Positions 7,152 to 14,707 of a DNA stretch of 21,305 nucleotides are shown piece after piece. Both the position numbers and the translations under genes were made by a program. The stretch is from GCA-2786165 sp964625775. Lineage in GTDB: Bacteria > Pseudomonadota > Gammaproteobacteria > Legionellales > Legionellaceae. Positions within the stretch are counted from its first letter, which is position 1. Each line of letters opens with the position of its first letter. The stretch spans positions 1 through 21,305 of the forward strand of contig CAZVEH010000037.1 in the NCBI GenBank assembly GCA_964625775.1, in the 5' to 3' direction. Below the pieces are notes generated by a model that ran no database searches, was not told the origin of the DNA, and worked only from the letters and a program-made list of their open reading frames with translations.

Positions 7152-7391
7152 TTAAATAGAAAATAGACTGCGAATCGATTGAATCATGTTTAGCCACATC
7201 TGCTTTTTCAGAAAAATAGAGCCGATAATAAGGGCTACGGTAACAGGCCAAATGATGGTTAAAAGAAGGGCAATATAGTGTTCTTTTTGGGAGCGTGGAT
7301 TTGATGTCATATTCCTGCGAAGTAACATTGTTGGAATCACACCAATCAGGATCAATAACACAATGATGAGTATTTGTAAAAACCACGACAT
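7152..7391 (-). CDS. Small two-helix membrane protein, unknown function
   Basis: 79 residues. The first hydrophobic segment is about residues 4-24 (FLQILIIVLLILIGVIPTML), followed by a basic RR turn and a polar stretch with SNPRSQKEH. A second hydrophobic segment covers about 40-60 (IALLLTIIWPVTVALIIGSI), followed by a basic tail. A GGAG ribosome binding site lies eight bases before the ATG, which supports it as a real gene. It is convergent with the glycosyltransferase and divergent from the HD-GYP gene. I do not recognise a family. A role as an accessory to the neighbouring membrane glycosyltransferase is possible only by position. Confidence 0.6.
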   Translation of the reverse strand: MSWFLQILIIVLLILIGVIPTMLLRRNMTSNPRSQKEHYIALLLTIIWPVTVALIIGSIFLKKQMWLNMIQSIRSLFSI

Positions 7392-7613
7392 ATCAGGTGC
7401 TCCAAAATAATAACCGACTCATAGTATTTATGTAACTCAAAATGCCATGAAAATGCAAACTTTAACAAGAGTTTATGCAAAATAGATGCGACACCATGAA
7501 TTGCGAACCGGTTTGCAGAACACTATCTGATAAAAAAGAACGCAGAAGAACCATACTTGACAGTCGTTCTACTAGACGAATATGATGAAATCAACCCTCA
7601 AAAAGGAACCCAC

Positions 7614-8609
7614 ATGCCAAACAGCACCGCCGAAACAAACTTTCGATACAGGCGCTTATTCGAAACGGCATACGATGGCATTTTAATTTTGGATTACGAG
7701 ACAGGCCGGATCGAAGACGTGAACCCTTACCTCATCCAAATGTTGGGTTATACCAAAGAAGAGCTTGTTGGAAAAGAGCTCTGGCAAATTGGCGCCATGG
7801 TCGATAAAAATGCGTCCATCAGGGCGTTTGCAACCTTGAAAAAAGATGGGTATATCAAATACAGTGATTTGCCTTTAAGGACCAAAGACGGTGACATCAT
7901 TAGTGTTGAGTTTGTGAGCAATGCTTATGGCGTGAATGGTAGCAGAGTGATCCAATGTAATATTAGAAACATCACCGACAGAAAAACTGCAGAAAGTGCA
8001 TTGCTCCAGTACCAGCAGGACTATCTGCAGAACATGTACAAAGTGGTCGATGCCCTCACCAAAGTTATTGTGACCAGAGACGCCTACACTTACCAACATC
8101 AAGTGCGTGTGGCTGACCTATGTGTAGCGATTGCGATGGAAATGAACTTGCCGCTTTTTACCACCGAAGGCTTAAAGCTAGCGGCTCTCATCCACGATAT
8201 TGGCAAAATTAGTGTACCCATAGAAATTCTAACTAAGCCCACCCCATTAACTAAAGCTGAAATAGAAATGTTAAACGAGCACGTACAAGCTGGGTATGAC
8301 ATTGTCAAAAACATTGATTTTCAATGGCCGATTGCACAAACCCTTTACCAGCACCATTGCCGTTTGGATGGAAGTGGGTATCCCAATGGGCTAAAAGGCG
8401 ACAATATTATTCTAGAAGCCAGAATCCTGGCCGTTGCCGATACTGTAGAGGCAATGAGCCACAATCGCCCTTACCGGGTATCAATCGGCATCGAAGCAGC
8501 ATTAGATGAAATTGAACAGGGCAAAAACATACGTTATGACCCACTAGCAGTGGACGCGTGTTTGAGATTATTTAGGGAGGAAGGATATCAATTTCCAGCC
8601 GTTACCTAA
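7614..8609 (+). CDS. PAS-HD-GYP c-di-GMP phosphodiesterase
   Basis: 331 residues from the ATG at 7614, which has AAGGAA seven bases upstream. A TTG further upstream would add 19 non-conserved residues and is less likely. Residues 10-125 form a PAS domain (RRLFETAYDGILILDYETG, LIQMLGYTKEELVGKELW, NIRNITDRKTAES). Residues 140-320 form an HD-GYP domain with H162, the HD pair at 194-195 (ALIHDIGKIS), and HHCRLDGSGYP at 247-257. HD-GYP enzymes hydrolyse c-di-GMP to pGpG or GMP using a di- or tri-metal centre. The usual HHE is HHC here, a substitution worth noting, while the other metal-binding motifs are present. It lies downstream of the glycosyltransferase in the same direction but 520 bases away, so it is probably separately transcribed. 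Confidence 0.92.
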   Translation: MPNSTAETNFRYRRLFETAYDGILILDYETGRIEDVNPYLIQMLGYTKEELVGKELWQIGAMVDKNASIRAFATLKKDGYIKYSDLPLRTKDGDIISVEFVSNAYGVNGSRVIQCNIRNITDRKTAESALLQYQQDYLQNMYKVVDALTKVIVTRDAYTYQHQVRVADLCVAIAMEMNLPLFTTEGLKLAALIHDIGKISVPIEILTKPTPLTKAEIEMLNEHVQAGYDIVKNIDFQWPIAQTLYQHHCRLDGSGYPNGLKGDNIILEARILAVADTVEAMSHNRPYRVSIGIEAALDEIEQGKNIRYDPLAVDACLRLFREEGYQFPAVT

Positions 8610-8658
8610 CAACTATAGGCATCAGGGTTTGCAGCCTTGATCCAAAGGCAAGCTTAAG

Positions 8659-8772
8659 ATGATGACACATACATTGCTTATTTTTCTAGGTGCTGGGTTA
8701 GGCGGGGCGCTCCGTGTAGAGTTTTTTGGTAGCAAAGACAAGATAGAGCCTGCTCTTGAACATCTAAAATAA
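8659..8772 (+). pseudogene. Probable crcB (fluoride exporter) N-terminal remnant
   Basis: A 37-codon frame. Its first 19 residues, MMTHTLLIFLGAGLGGALR, match the start of CrcB/Fluc fluoride channels (hydrophobic helix with GxGxGGxxR). After residue 20 the sequence becomes polar and charged (VEFFGSKDKIEPALEHLK) and then stops. A complete CrcB is about 120-130 residues with four membrane helices. The switch looks like a deletion joining the crcB start to unrelated sequence. A short expressed peptide cannot be excluded, since AAGG and TAAG stretches precede the double ATG. The rest of 8610-8850 shows no further gene. Confidence 0.45.
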
Positions 8773-8850
8773 CATCATAAAACCTGAACATATGGTTTTT
8801 TGGAAAGCACTCGCTAGTCATTAACGAACGCACCACCTAGCCAGTCCCTC

Positions 8851-10428
8851 TTATACTGCAAACTTATTTGCATCAGCTACAGCCCAATACTTCTTATAAG
8901 AATCAGGGATATTGTCACCCAATAGTTGTCCAGGCATTAAATACTCATAAATTTCAGCCAAAGATTTTGCTTGATTATTTGAGACACGCTGCATCACATA
9001 CTCAGGCGTCAGTTCACTGGGGTTGGTCAGTCCCATCGCCCCAACAATCTCCAAAAACCCATGAATGGTGTTGCGGTGATAATTAGCAGCATGTACTTTT
9101 TTCTGGTCGACAACCAGCCCTCGCTGTAAACGTAAATTCTGAGTTGTCACACCCGTAGGGCAGGTATTGGCATTACATTGTTTCGCTTGGACACAACCCA
9201 CGGACATCATCATAGCGCGTGCGTTTTGACACACGTCTGCGCCCATAGCGATTCTTAAAACCATATCAAAACCCGTTGCTATTTTGCCACTACAAATAAT
9301 ACGAATTTTGTCTCTCAGACCAATGCCCATCAAAGCATTGTGAACAAAAATGAGCCCTGCTGTCAAAGGTTCTCCGACGTGGTTCACAAACTCTAATGGT
9401 GCAGCACCTGTTCCTCCTTCCGCCCCATCCACAGTGATAAAATCAGGTAAAATATGGGTTTCTAGCATCGCTTTACAAATGCCTAAAAAATCTTCTTTGC
9501 GGCCAACGCATAATTTAAAACCAATGGGTTTACCGCCCGACAAGTCACGTAATCTTTTGATGAACAACAGCAGTCCTATGGGCGTGTCGAATGCAGAATG
9601 TGCCGGAGGTGATAATACGTCTTGGCCCATTTTTATTTTACGAATCGCAGCAATTTCTTTAGTCACTTTGGCCGCAGGTAAAATGCCACCGTGAGAAGGT
9701 TTAGCGCCTTGGGATAATTTAATTTCTATCATTTTCACTTCATCTCGGGCAGCTTCAATGGCAAATAATGCATCATCAAAACGACCTTCATCATCACGAC
9801 AACCAAAATACGCAGTCCCTAACTGGAAAACCAAATCTCCCCCTTGCAAATGATAGGGGCTCAGTCCTCCTTCTCCCGTATTTTGTGAAAATCCCGCTAT
9901 TTTAGCGCCCAAATTGATCGCCATAATGGCGTTGCCAGACAAAGAACCAAAACTCATGGCAGAGACATTCAAACGAGAGGCCCAATAAGGTTTTTTGCAA
10001 TCATCTCCACCAATGAGAATACGCGGCTCAACCTCGGTGGCAGTTTTGGGAACCAGTGAATGCAACACCCAGGTGTAGCCCTCTTTTAAAATATCTTGGG
10101 AGGTTCCAAAAGGCAGTGTATCTCGAACATTTTTTGCCCTTTGATAAATGATAGAGCGAACTTCACGATTATAGGGTCGTTCTGACTCATCACTCGCCAC
10201 AAAATACTGTTGAATTTCAGGACGAATGAACTCCAATATGTAGCGAACATGGCCCAGAACAGGGAAATTACGCAAAATACTGTGCTTTTTCTGAAAAAAA
10301 TCATAAATGCCGATGATCACCAAAGGCACAATCAAAACAGGAAGCCAATCGGCATGCCCCCAAACCACGGCCCGTAGCATCACCAAAAGAAAAATAATGC
10401 CGAACCCCAAATACCATTGACGGCGCAT
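8851..10428 (-). CDS. Membrane-anchored FMN-binding glutamate synthase family protein
   Basis: 525 residues. Two N-terminal membrane helices (about 5-23 and 28-46) are followed by a soluble domain homologous to the FMN/iron-sulfur part of glutamate synthase large subunit. Visible signatures are MSFGSLSGNAIMA near 158, TGEGGLSPYHLQGGD (184-198), KLSQGAKPSHGGILP, TVDGAEGGTGAAPLEF (332-347) and the cysteine set C412-x5-C418-x4-C423 before PTGVTTQ. That spacing is that of the [3Fe-4S] cluster of GltS. The amidotransferase domain and the C-terminal GXGXG domain of true GltB are absent, so it cannot use glutamine on its own in the standard way. The physiological reaction of this stand-alone family is not established. 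The ATG has AAGGA upstream. Confidence 0.92.
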   Translation of the reverse strand: MRRQWYLGFGIIFLLVMLRAVVWGHADWLPVLIVPLVIIGIYDFFQKKHSILRNFPVLGHVRYILEFIRPEIQQYFVASDESERPYNREVRSIIYQRAKNVRDTLPFGTSQDILKEGYTWVLHSLVPKTATEVEPRILIGGDDCKKPYWASRLNVSAMSFGSLSGNAIMAINLGAKIAGFSQNTGEGGLSPYHLQGGDLVFQLGTAYFGCRDDEGRFDDALFAIEAARDEVKMIEIKLSQGAKPSHGGILPAAKVTKEIAAIRKIKMGQDVLSPPAHSAFDTPIGLLLFIKRLRDLSGGKPIGFKLCVGRKEDFLGICKAMLETHILPDFITVDGAEGGTGAAPLEFVNHVGEPLTAGLIFVHNALMGIGLRDKIRIICSGKIATGFDMVLRIAMGADVCQNARAMMMSVGCVQAKQCNANTCPTGVTTQNLRLQRGLVVDQKKVHAANYHRNTIHGFLEIVGAMGLTNPSELTPEYVMQRVSNNQAKSLAEIYEYLMPGQLLGDNIPDSYKKYWAVADANKFAV

Positions 10429-10939
10429 AGGTCATCCTTGTCACGAAAAAAATAAAACATCCTAATATCGTATATTCATTATGCATTTTTTTCGTTGATA
10501 TACCAAACCTCTTTTACAAGGAACATACACATGTCCTTGCCAACGCAAAATAGTTATATAGGCCAAGGTTAACACATCAGGTTTTCTTGATTAGCTGAAT
10601 TGATAAACAACCAATTATGCGATCAAATTAAAGAGGGCTGATACAGTGTTTATATGGATATTTTTCGTTTTTTCCTTTGATTTTTAATTCGTAACAACTG
10701 AAGAAAAAGTGGTTAATTTAAAGAAATTATAGCGCCCAGTTCGGCATACCCTCGTTTCTGTAATTTAAACCATTATGTTCTTGCGGAACAATCAACAGGA
10801 TACGCCACCTAATTTATTTTTCCATACAAGCGGGGTAGCCGCTTAAGTGATGCATGGCCCAATCTTATTTGTGTGTTTCTATATTTTATTATACATTGCG
10901 TGTATAATTACAAAACAACGGTATAATTTCATATAAAAT
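10429..10939. other. 510-base intergenic region, mostly without recognisable content
   Basis: AT-rich and without a gene of normal size. It holds a 13-codon ORF at 10531-10572 (MSLPTQNSYIGQG) preceded by AAGGA, which may be chance or the start of a decayed gene. There is a small hairpin at 10828-10844 (AAGCGG, loop GGTAG, CCGCTT) without a T-tract. Two TATAAT boxes lie at 10903-10908 and 10922-10927 near the AAA ATPase start. No tRNA or repeat was recognised. Confidence 0.6.
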
Positions 10940-12061
10940 ATGAACTTGATTGAGATTTGGCATTACCATAGACCGAAGCTTGCTAAAATTTATCTAGATA
11001 CATTAAATGCAGGTCTAGTTACCACAACAACTATATTTGCACCAAGACGTGCGGGTAAAACGTCTTTTCTTTTAAAAGACTTGGCTCCAGCGGCAAAGAC
11101 TTTGGGTTATATTGTCGTCTATGTCGATTTATGGCAAACAAAATGTTCCCCAGGCCTTGCTATTGTACGCGCTTTAGAGGAAGCATTTGAGCCTAAAAGT
11201 TCATTTCAAAGCATTGTAACAAAGCTTAATACCCCAATAAAAAAACTTAAAGGCAAAGCTGATATTTTTGGTACAACGCTCGAGGGAGAAGTAGAGCTTG
11301 GTGACACCAAGCAACACATTCAGAAGGAAATCGCGCTGCAGATTGATGTCTTAATTGGCGTGCTATGTAAAAAGCAACCTGTTTTATTGCTTATAGATGA
11401 AGCTCAAGAGCTTGCAAAGACTAAAGAACATGCAGCAGTGGCAACAGCTCTTCGTACTTCTATCACTAAAAATCAAAGCCGCTTGAGAGTGGTCTTCACA
11501 GGCTCATCAAGAACTCAATTGGCCCACGTATTTTCAAATTCTAATGCACCACTTTATTCTACTGGTTCAGCTATAGCTGATTTTCCTAAGCTAGATAAGG
11601 ATTTTGTTGAGTATATCGCTAATAAATTTAAAACGGCAACTGAGCGTATCCTTCCGATTGAAGATGCGTGGAAAGCATTTGTGTCTTTTAAGCAGCAACC
11701 AGAGCCATTTCTTATTGGTATTGTAGATATGGTATTGAACCCATCCGTAACCTTGGATAATGCCATGCAAACTGTTGCGAATAAGCAGGCATTAACCGAA
11801 AATCATGAGGGTGTCTGGGCAGCCCTCGATGCGATTCAAAAAACGCTGGTAAAAATGCTAGCACATGATCCCACTCTTAAACCTTTTAGCAAAGCTGTGG
11901 TAGTGAAGCTTAGAGCCATTATTGGCGTCGAATCTATAGAGGTCACACATGTGCAAAGAGCGATGACAAAACTATCCAATATTGTGTTTAAATCTCCTCG
12001 TGATATGTATGAGTTTGAAAACGAAGCATTCGCTCAATGGGTTAAAACATTTACGGAATAA
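10940..12061 (+). CDS. AAA/P-loop ATPase of the ORC1/CDC6-like (AAA_16) type, orphan
   Basis: 373 residues. Walker A is A34-PRRA-GKTS (34-42), with alanine at the usual first glycine. Walker B is VLLLIDEAQEL (148-158). A sensor-1-like segment VVFTGSSRTQL lies at 184-194. These match archaeal-type P-loop ATPases of the AAA_16/ORC group, which remodel nucleic-acid or protein complexes; the C-terminal third is helical and may be a winged-helix or lid region. No catalytic partner domain is fused. The ATG has no Shine-Dalgarno sequence, and a TATAAT box ends only 12 bases before it, so the mRNA may be nearly leaderless. It converges with the deaminase-like gene 90 bases away and has no same-strand partner. 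Mobile or defence association is possible but not shown. Confidence 0.75.
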   Translation: MNLIEIWHYHRPKLAKIYLDTLNAGLVTTTTIFAPRRAGKTSFLLKDLAPAAKTLGYIVVYVDLWQTKCSPGLAIVRALEEAFEPKSSFQSIVTKLNTPIKKLKGKADIFGTTLEGEVELGDTKQHIQKEIALQIDVLIGVLCKKQPVLLLIDEAQELAKTKEHAAVATALRTSITKNQSRLRVVFTGSSRTQLAHVFSNSNAPLYSTGSAIADFPKLDKDFVEYIANKFKTATERILPIEDAWKAFVSFKQQPEPFLIGIVDMVLNPSVTLDNAMQTVANKQALTENHEGVWAALDAIQKTLVKMLAHDPTLKPFSKAVVVKLRAIIGVESIEVTHVQRAMTKLSNIVFKSPRDMYEFENEAFAQWVKTFTE

Positions 12062-12151
12062 AAAATTATTTAACCGATGGTCATATTTGCCATTGCCCCA
12101 CCACGCAAACAAAAACCATATACTTCTCGAGCACACCCTATTTAATAGTTC

Positions 12152-13720
12152 TTAAACAGAAACGCTATAAAAAATATCGTCTATTTCTTGATTTTCTATG
12201 TCTAAAATTTCTAGTTGTTTAATTTTAGAACTACGCACACTACTTGCTTTTCCTCCAGTATTTGAGAAGGCTGTCTGACAATACAGCGAAAATTTATGCT
12301 TTGGAAATCTGGTTGAAAATTCAGTCTTTATTAATTTTTGATACTCTGCTTTGGCTTGTTCTTTTTGCTCTTTTTCTTCTTTCGTTAAAACCCGAGGAGT
12401 ATTTAGCCCTCTATTTGGAAATGCTTGATATAAAAGAGCTCTATATTGAGTTTTATAGGAACCCATTTTTTCTCGATCCTCGAATGAAGCAAAATTAGTC
12501 ATCCAATATTTATTCCAAGTTGGTGGTAGATGAAAAAATACTTTTTGAGGGTGACTTTTAACATCTGATGGAGGTTCTTCGTTGAAGACCGCGGGCATAA
12601 TATCCTGTGAATCATTTCCATGATAACTGGAATCATCTATGCCAGAAGCTCGTAACGTTAGTCTCAGTTTCGGATATAAAGAATTTTCCTGTTTATCAAC
12701 ATATGATTTTCTAGGCAAGATGTAACCTTCAGTTAACAGCAGTATCTCCAATTGTTTTAAAAAACCATTTGCGTCATAATCTGCTTGGAGTCCGTGCAAT
12801 CTTCCTTGACAATCTTTACAAACCTCAGCCGTAGAATGCAGATCTAATACAATAGAATATACTTTTTGACCAGAAACGTAAGGATGTAAAGCCCTCAAAT
12901 CTGTCAGTAACCTGCTTAAATAGATTTCAGTTTTTAGCACATGACAAAGTGCAGCTTCCGAATGAGTTCCAGTAAATAATTGTCCTTCAGCAAAACATTG
13001 ATAATTATCTATACAAATAGGAATGGTAACAAAAACTGGCTTATGTTTTGGATCTGCTTTAGGCAAATCAGAAATGACAAATCCAAGATTTGCGACAACC
13101 AGATTAATCGCACTACTTATATAACCTTTGCGTATATTTTTCTCAGTAAGCGCCAATCGTTCATGAAGCGTAAGTTTAGCGAAATCATGATTATCTAGCA
13201 GGGGAAATGCGTCTGGAATTGCGCAAACTTTCCAGTCTTTTTTACTACTTCTAAAAAAATTCAGATTGGATATATATTTTCGACCGCTATATAAAGCTCC
13301 TCTGTTTTCAAAAAAAGGCAAATATTGCTGCAAAACTGTATTTTTATCAAAAAAACCACTTATTGGTGCTGTCTTCAACAAGTCTAATGGTTTAAGCCCA
13401 GCCAAATTAGGTTCTGGTAATATATCAATTTCAAACATTTTTTTAAGAAACATCAAACATGATTCTGTACAAACTTTAACATTATCATGTGGTAGTAAAC
13501 GAGACTCTATCCGATTTTTATGCTCAAATGGTTTATACATGTCTGCTAGCTTTCTAGCAAGCGCTTGAATAATACAGTGAATTAGATGATTGCCTTCTTC
13601 ATCCTTATACTCTTTGGCGAGGATACACAACTCCGAGTCATCAAAGAAAGATAAGGCCACATCGAAGGATAGCGCGCTGTCTTCTTGTAGATGAGTAATT
13701 AATTCCGTTATAGAATGCAT
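12152..13720 (-). CDS. Large protein with cytidine-deaminase-like zinc motif and possible ankyrin-like N-terminus; candidate effector
   Basis: 522 residues; I do not recognise a named gene. The central region (about 228-360) has the order expected of the cytidine-deaminase fold: strands, then GTHSEAALCHVL with H253-S-E255, a strand KVYSIVLDLHS (286-296), then a helix beginning STAEVCKDCQGRLHGL with C301 and C304, then two further strands (TEGYIL and KLRLTL). HxE plus CxxC are the zinc ligands and proton shuttle of this superfamily. The missing proline before CxxC and the HSE form recall bacterial toxin deaminases more than housekeeping Cdd. Residues 40-55 (DEEGNHLIHCII) and 104-118 (PNLAGLKPLDLLKTA) look like degenerate ankyrin units. 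A Lys/Glu-rich helix lies at 445-470. The C-terminus is acidic (EILDIENQEIDDIF). No signal peptide or membrane helix is seen. Function as a translocated effector is inferred. Confidence 0.6.
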   Translation of the reverse strand: MHSITELITHLQEDSALSFDVALSFFDDSELCILAKEYKDEEGNHLIHCIIQALARKLADMYKPFEHKNRIESRLLPHDNVKVCTESCLMFLKKMFEIDILPEPNLAGLKPLDLLKTAPISGFFDKNTVLQQYLPFFENRGALYSGRKYISNLNFFRSSKKDWKVCAIPDAFPLLDNHDFAKLTLHERLALTEKNIRKGYISSAINLVVANLGFVISDLPKADPKHKPVFVTIPICIDNYQCFAEGQLFTGTHSEAALCHVLKTEIYLSRLLTDLRALHPYVSGQKVYSIVLDLHSTAEVCKDCQGRLHGLQADYDANGFLKQLEILLLTEGYILPRKSYVDKQENSLYPKLRLTLRASGIDDSSYHGNDSQDIMPAVFNEEPPSDVKSHPQKVFFHLPPTWNKYWMTNFASFEDREKMGSYKTQYRALLYQAFPNRGLNTPRVLTKEEKEQKEQAKAEYQKLIKTEFSTRFPKHKFSLYCQTAFSNTGGKASSVRSSKIKQLEILDIENQEIDDIFYSVSV

Positions 13721-13820
13721 AATAGACTGACCGAAAAATAATTTCTGAGATTATTGGCAAAAAAAGTAGTGTAATTCGCACTTTCCCCATTCCTGTAATA
13801 ACACCCTAGGTTGCTTTTTA

Positions 13821-13849
13821 TTGGTTTTTGTTCAAAAAACCATTATAAT
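13821..13849 (+). promoter_or_regulatory. Probable promoter of the two-hairpin membrane protein gene
   Basis: TTGGTT (13821-13826), 17 bases, TATAAT (13844-13849). The -10 box is a perfect match with ideal spacing and a weak -35. The predicted start would leave a leader of roughly 33 bases before the ATG at 13889. Confidence 0.5.
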
Positions 13850-13888
13850 ACGCCTTTTATTTTATCCAAACCAACAGCAGGTATACCA

Positions 13889-14458
13889 ATGACAAACTTC
13901 TTCCCTGGTCAGACAAACACCGATACTGCTTGTGATATCGCAAGAGGTGCACTGGCCAGTGCCCACCATGCTTTGGTAGGCGCGCCTCTATCGGCGTGTT
14001 TAAGCGGCAGCGTGTTAGTCACAAGCTCTTTGGCAACTATGGTGGGCGCATGCGCATTGGGAGGTGCAATCCTCATTGTTCCGTTGATGATCGCGCACAA
14101 AAAGCTACAATACAAATCTATCAGCCCCTATGAGGATGAGCGCATAGGTATTAGTAGGAACTGGGAAGATACTATACAGAGAAACATTGAAATTACCAAC
14201 ATCAACAGCAGAATACTGTTTGCTCTACGGCACTTATTTGTTTTGGGAGCCGCTTGTATTGGGGCTGCTCTATGTGGATTAGCTATTTTGGCTGTGGCTA
14301 AAGCTGCCCTGATTGGTCATTTAACATACCAACTAATACCTATCTTATTAGTTCAAATCAACAACATCAAAGAATGGTTAAACCCTTCCCATTTGCGCAC
14401 AACATTAGAACAACACAACCATGAAGATAAAGCGAGAGTTTATACACTAGCGTTTTAA
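13889..14458 (+). CDS. Hypothetical protein with two hydrophobic hairpins
   Basis: 189 residues from the ATG at 13889. That start is chosen because a CAGG stretch precedes it and a probable promoter lies between it and the more upstream ATG at 13811. Small-residue-rich hydrophobic regions cover about 28-70 (GAPLSACLSG, VGACALGGAILIVPLMIA) and 110-155 (FVLGAACIGAALCGLAILAVA), each long enough for a membrane hairpin. They are separated by a polar segment with YEDERIGISRNWEDT. The tail is polar (TLEQHNHEDKARVYTLAF). No family is recognised. Proteins with paired hydrophobic hairpins are common among membrane-inserting effectors of intracellular gammaproteobacteria, and the gene is divergent from the deaminase-like gene. 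That comparison is an inference. Confidence 0.6.
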   Translation: MTNFFPGQTNTDTACDIARGALASAHHALVGAPLSACLSGSVLVTSSLATMVGACALGGAILIVPLMIAHKKLQYKSISPYEDERIGISRNWEDTIQRNIEITNINSRILFALRHLFVLGAACIGAALCGLAILAVAKAALIGHLTYQLIPILLVQINNIKEWLNPSHLRTTLEQHNHEDKARVYTLAF

Positions 14459-14707
14459 CGATAAGAAAAACCGTGCGGGCGCTGCCCGGGTTAGCAACCC
14501 TTAAATCATGAACATGAAGATGAATTAGCCCAAAAGAATCGCGTTTCTCGAAGCATGGGAGAAAATGGTTGGCGTACAAAAGCTGCTTAGCAAAATGCTG
14601 TATTTTCTCAGACAAGATCACTGAAACAGCGTTTGAAATTTTGCGAAATATATGAAAAGATGAGGTTTGCTCAACGTCGTTATTAGGACAACCATATACA
14701 AGGAATT
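14459..14707. other. Intergenic region with two small hairpins and a short open stretch
   Basis: Two adjacent hairpins share a base: CGGGC-GCT-GCCCG (14476-14488) and GGGTT-AGC-AACCC (14488-14500). Neither has a T-tract, so termination is doubtful. From 14495 to 14590 a 31-codon open stretch reads HEHEDELAQKNRV and GENGWRTKAA in the same frame as the membrane protein upstream, but is separated from it by several stops. It may be a decayed 3' extension. Confidence 0.35.

Noticed and set aside
7012..7386. 124-residue minus-strand frame overlapping the glycosyltransferase end and the small membrane protein
   Set aside because: No family pattern or good ribosome binding site; it is best explained as a shadow of the 79-residue membrane protein and the 3' end of the glycosyltransferase gene.
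7557..7613. Upstream TTG start for the HD-GYP gene
   Set aside because: The added 19 residues are not PAS-like, and the ATG at 7614 has a proper AAGGA site.
12244..12498. 84-residue plus-strand frame opposite the deaminase-like gene
   Set aside because: Lies entirely antisense to a long frame with structured motifs, and has no recognisable start signal.
10940..13720. AAA ATPase and deaminase-like protein as one defence or toxin-antitoxin operon
   Set aside because: The two genes are convergent with a 90-base gap, so they are not co-transcribed. A functional link would need conserved co-occurrence, which cannot be seen here.
14476..14500. Two adjacent hairpins as a terminator after the membrane protein gene
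   Set aside because: Stems are only five base pairs and no T-tract follows, so I do not call a terminator.
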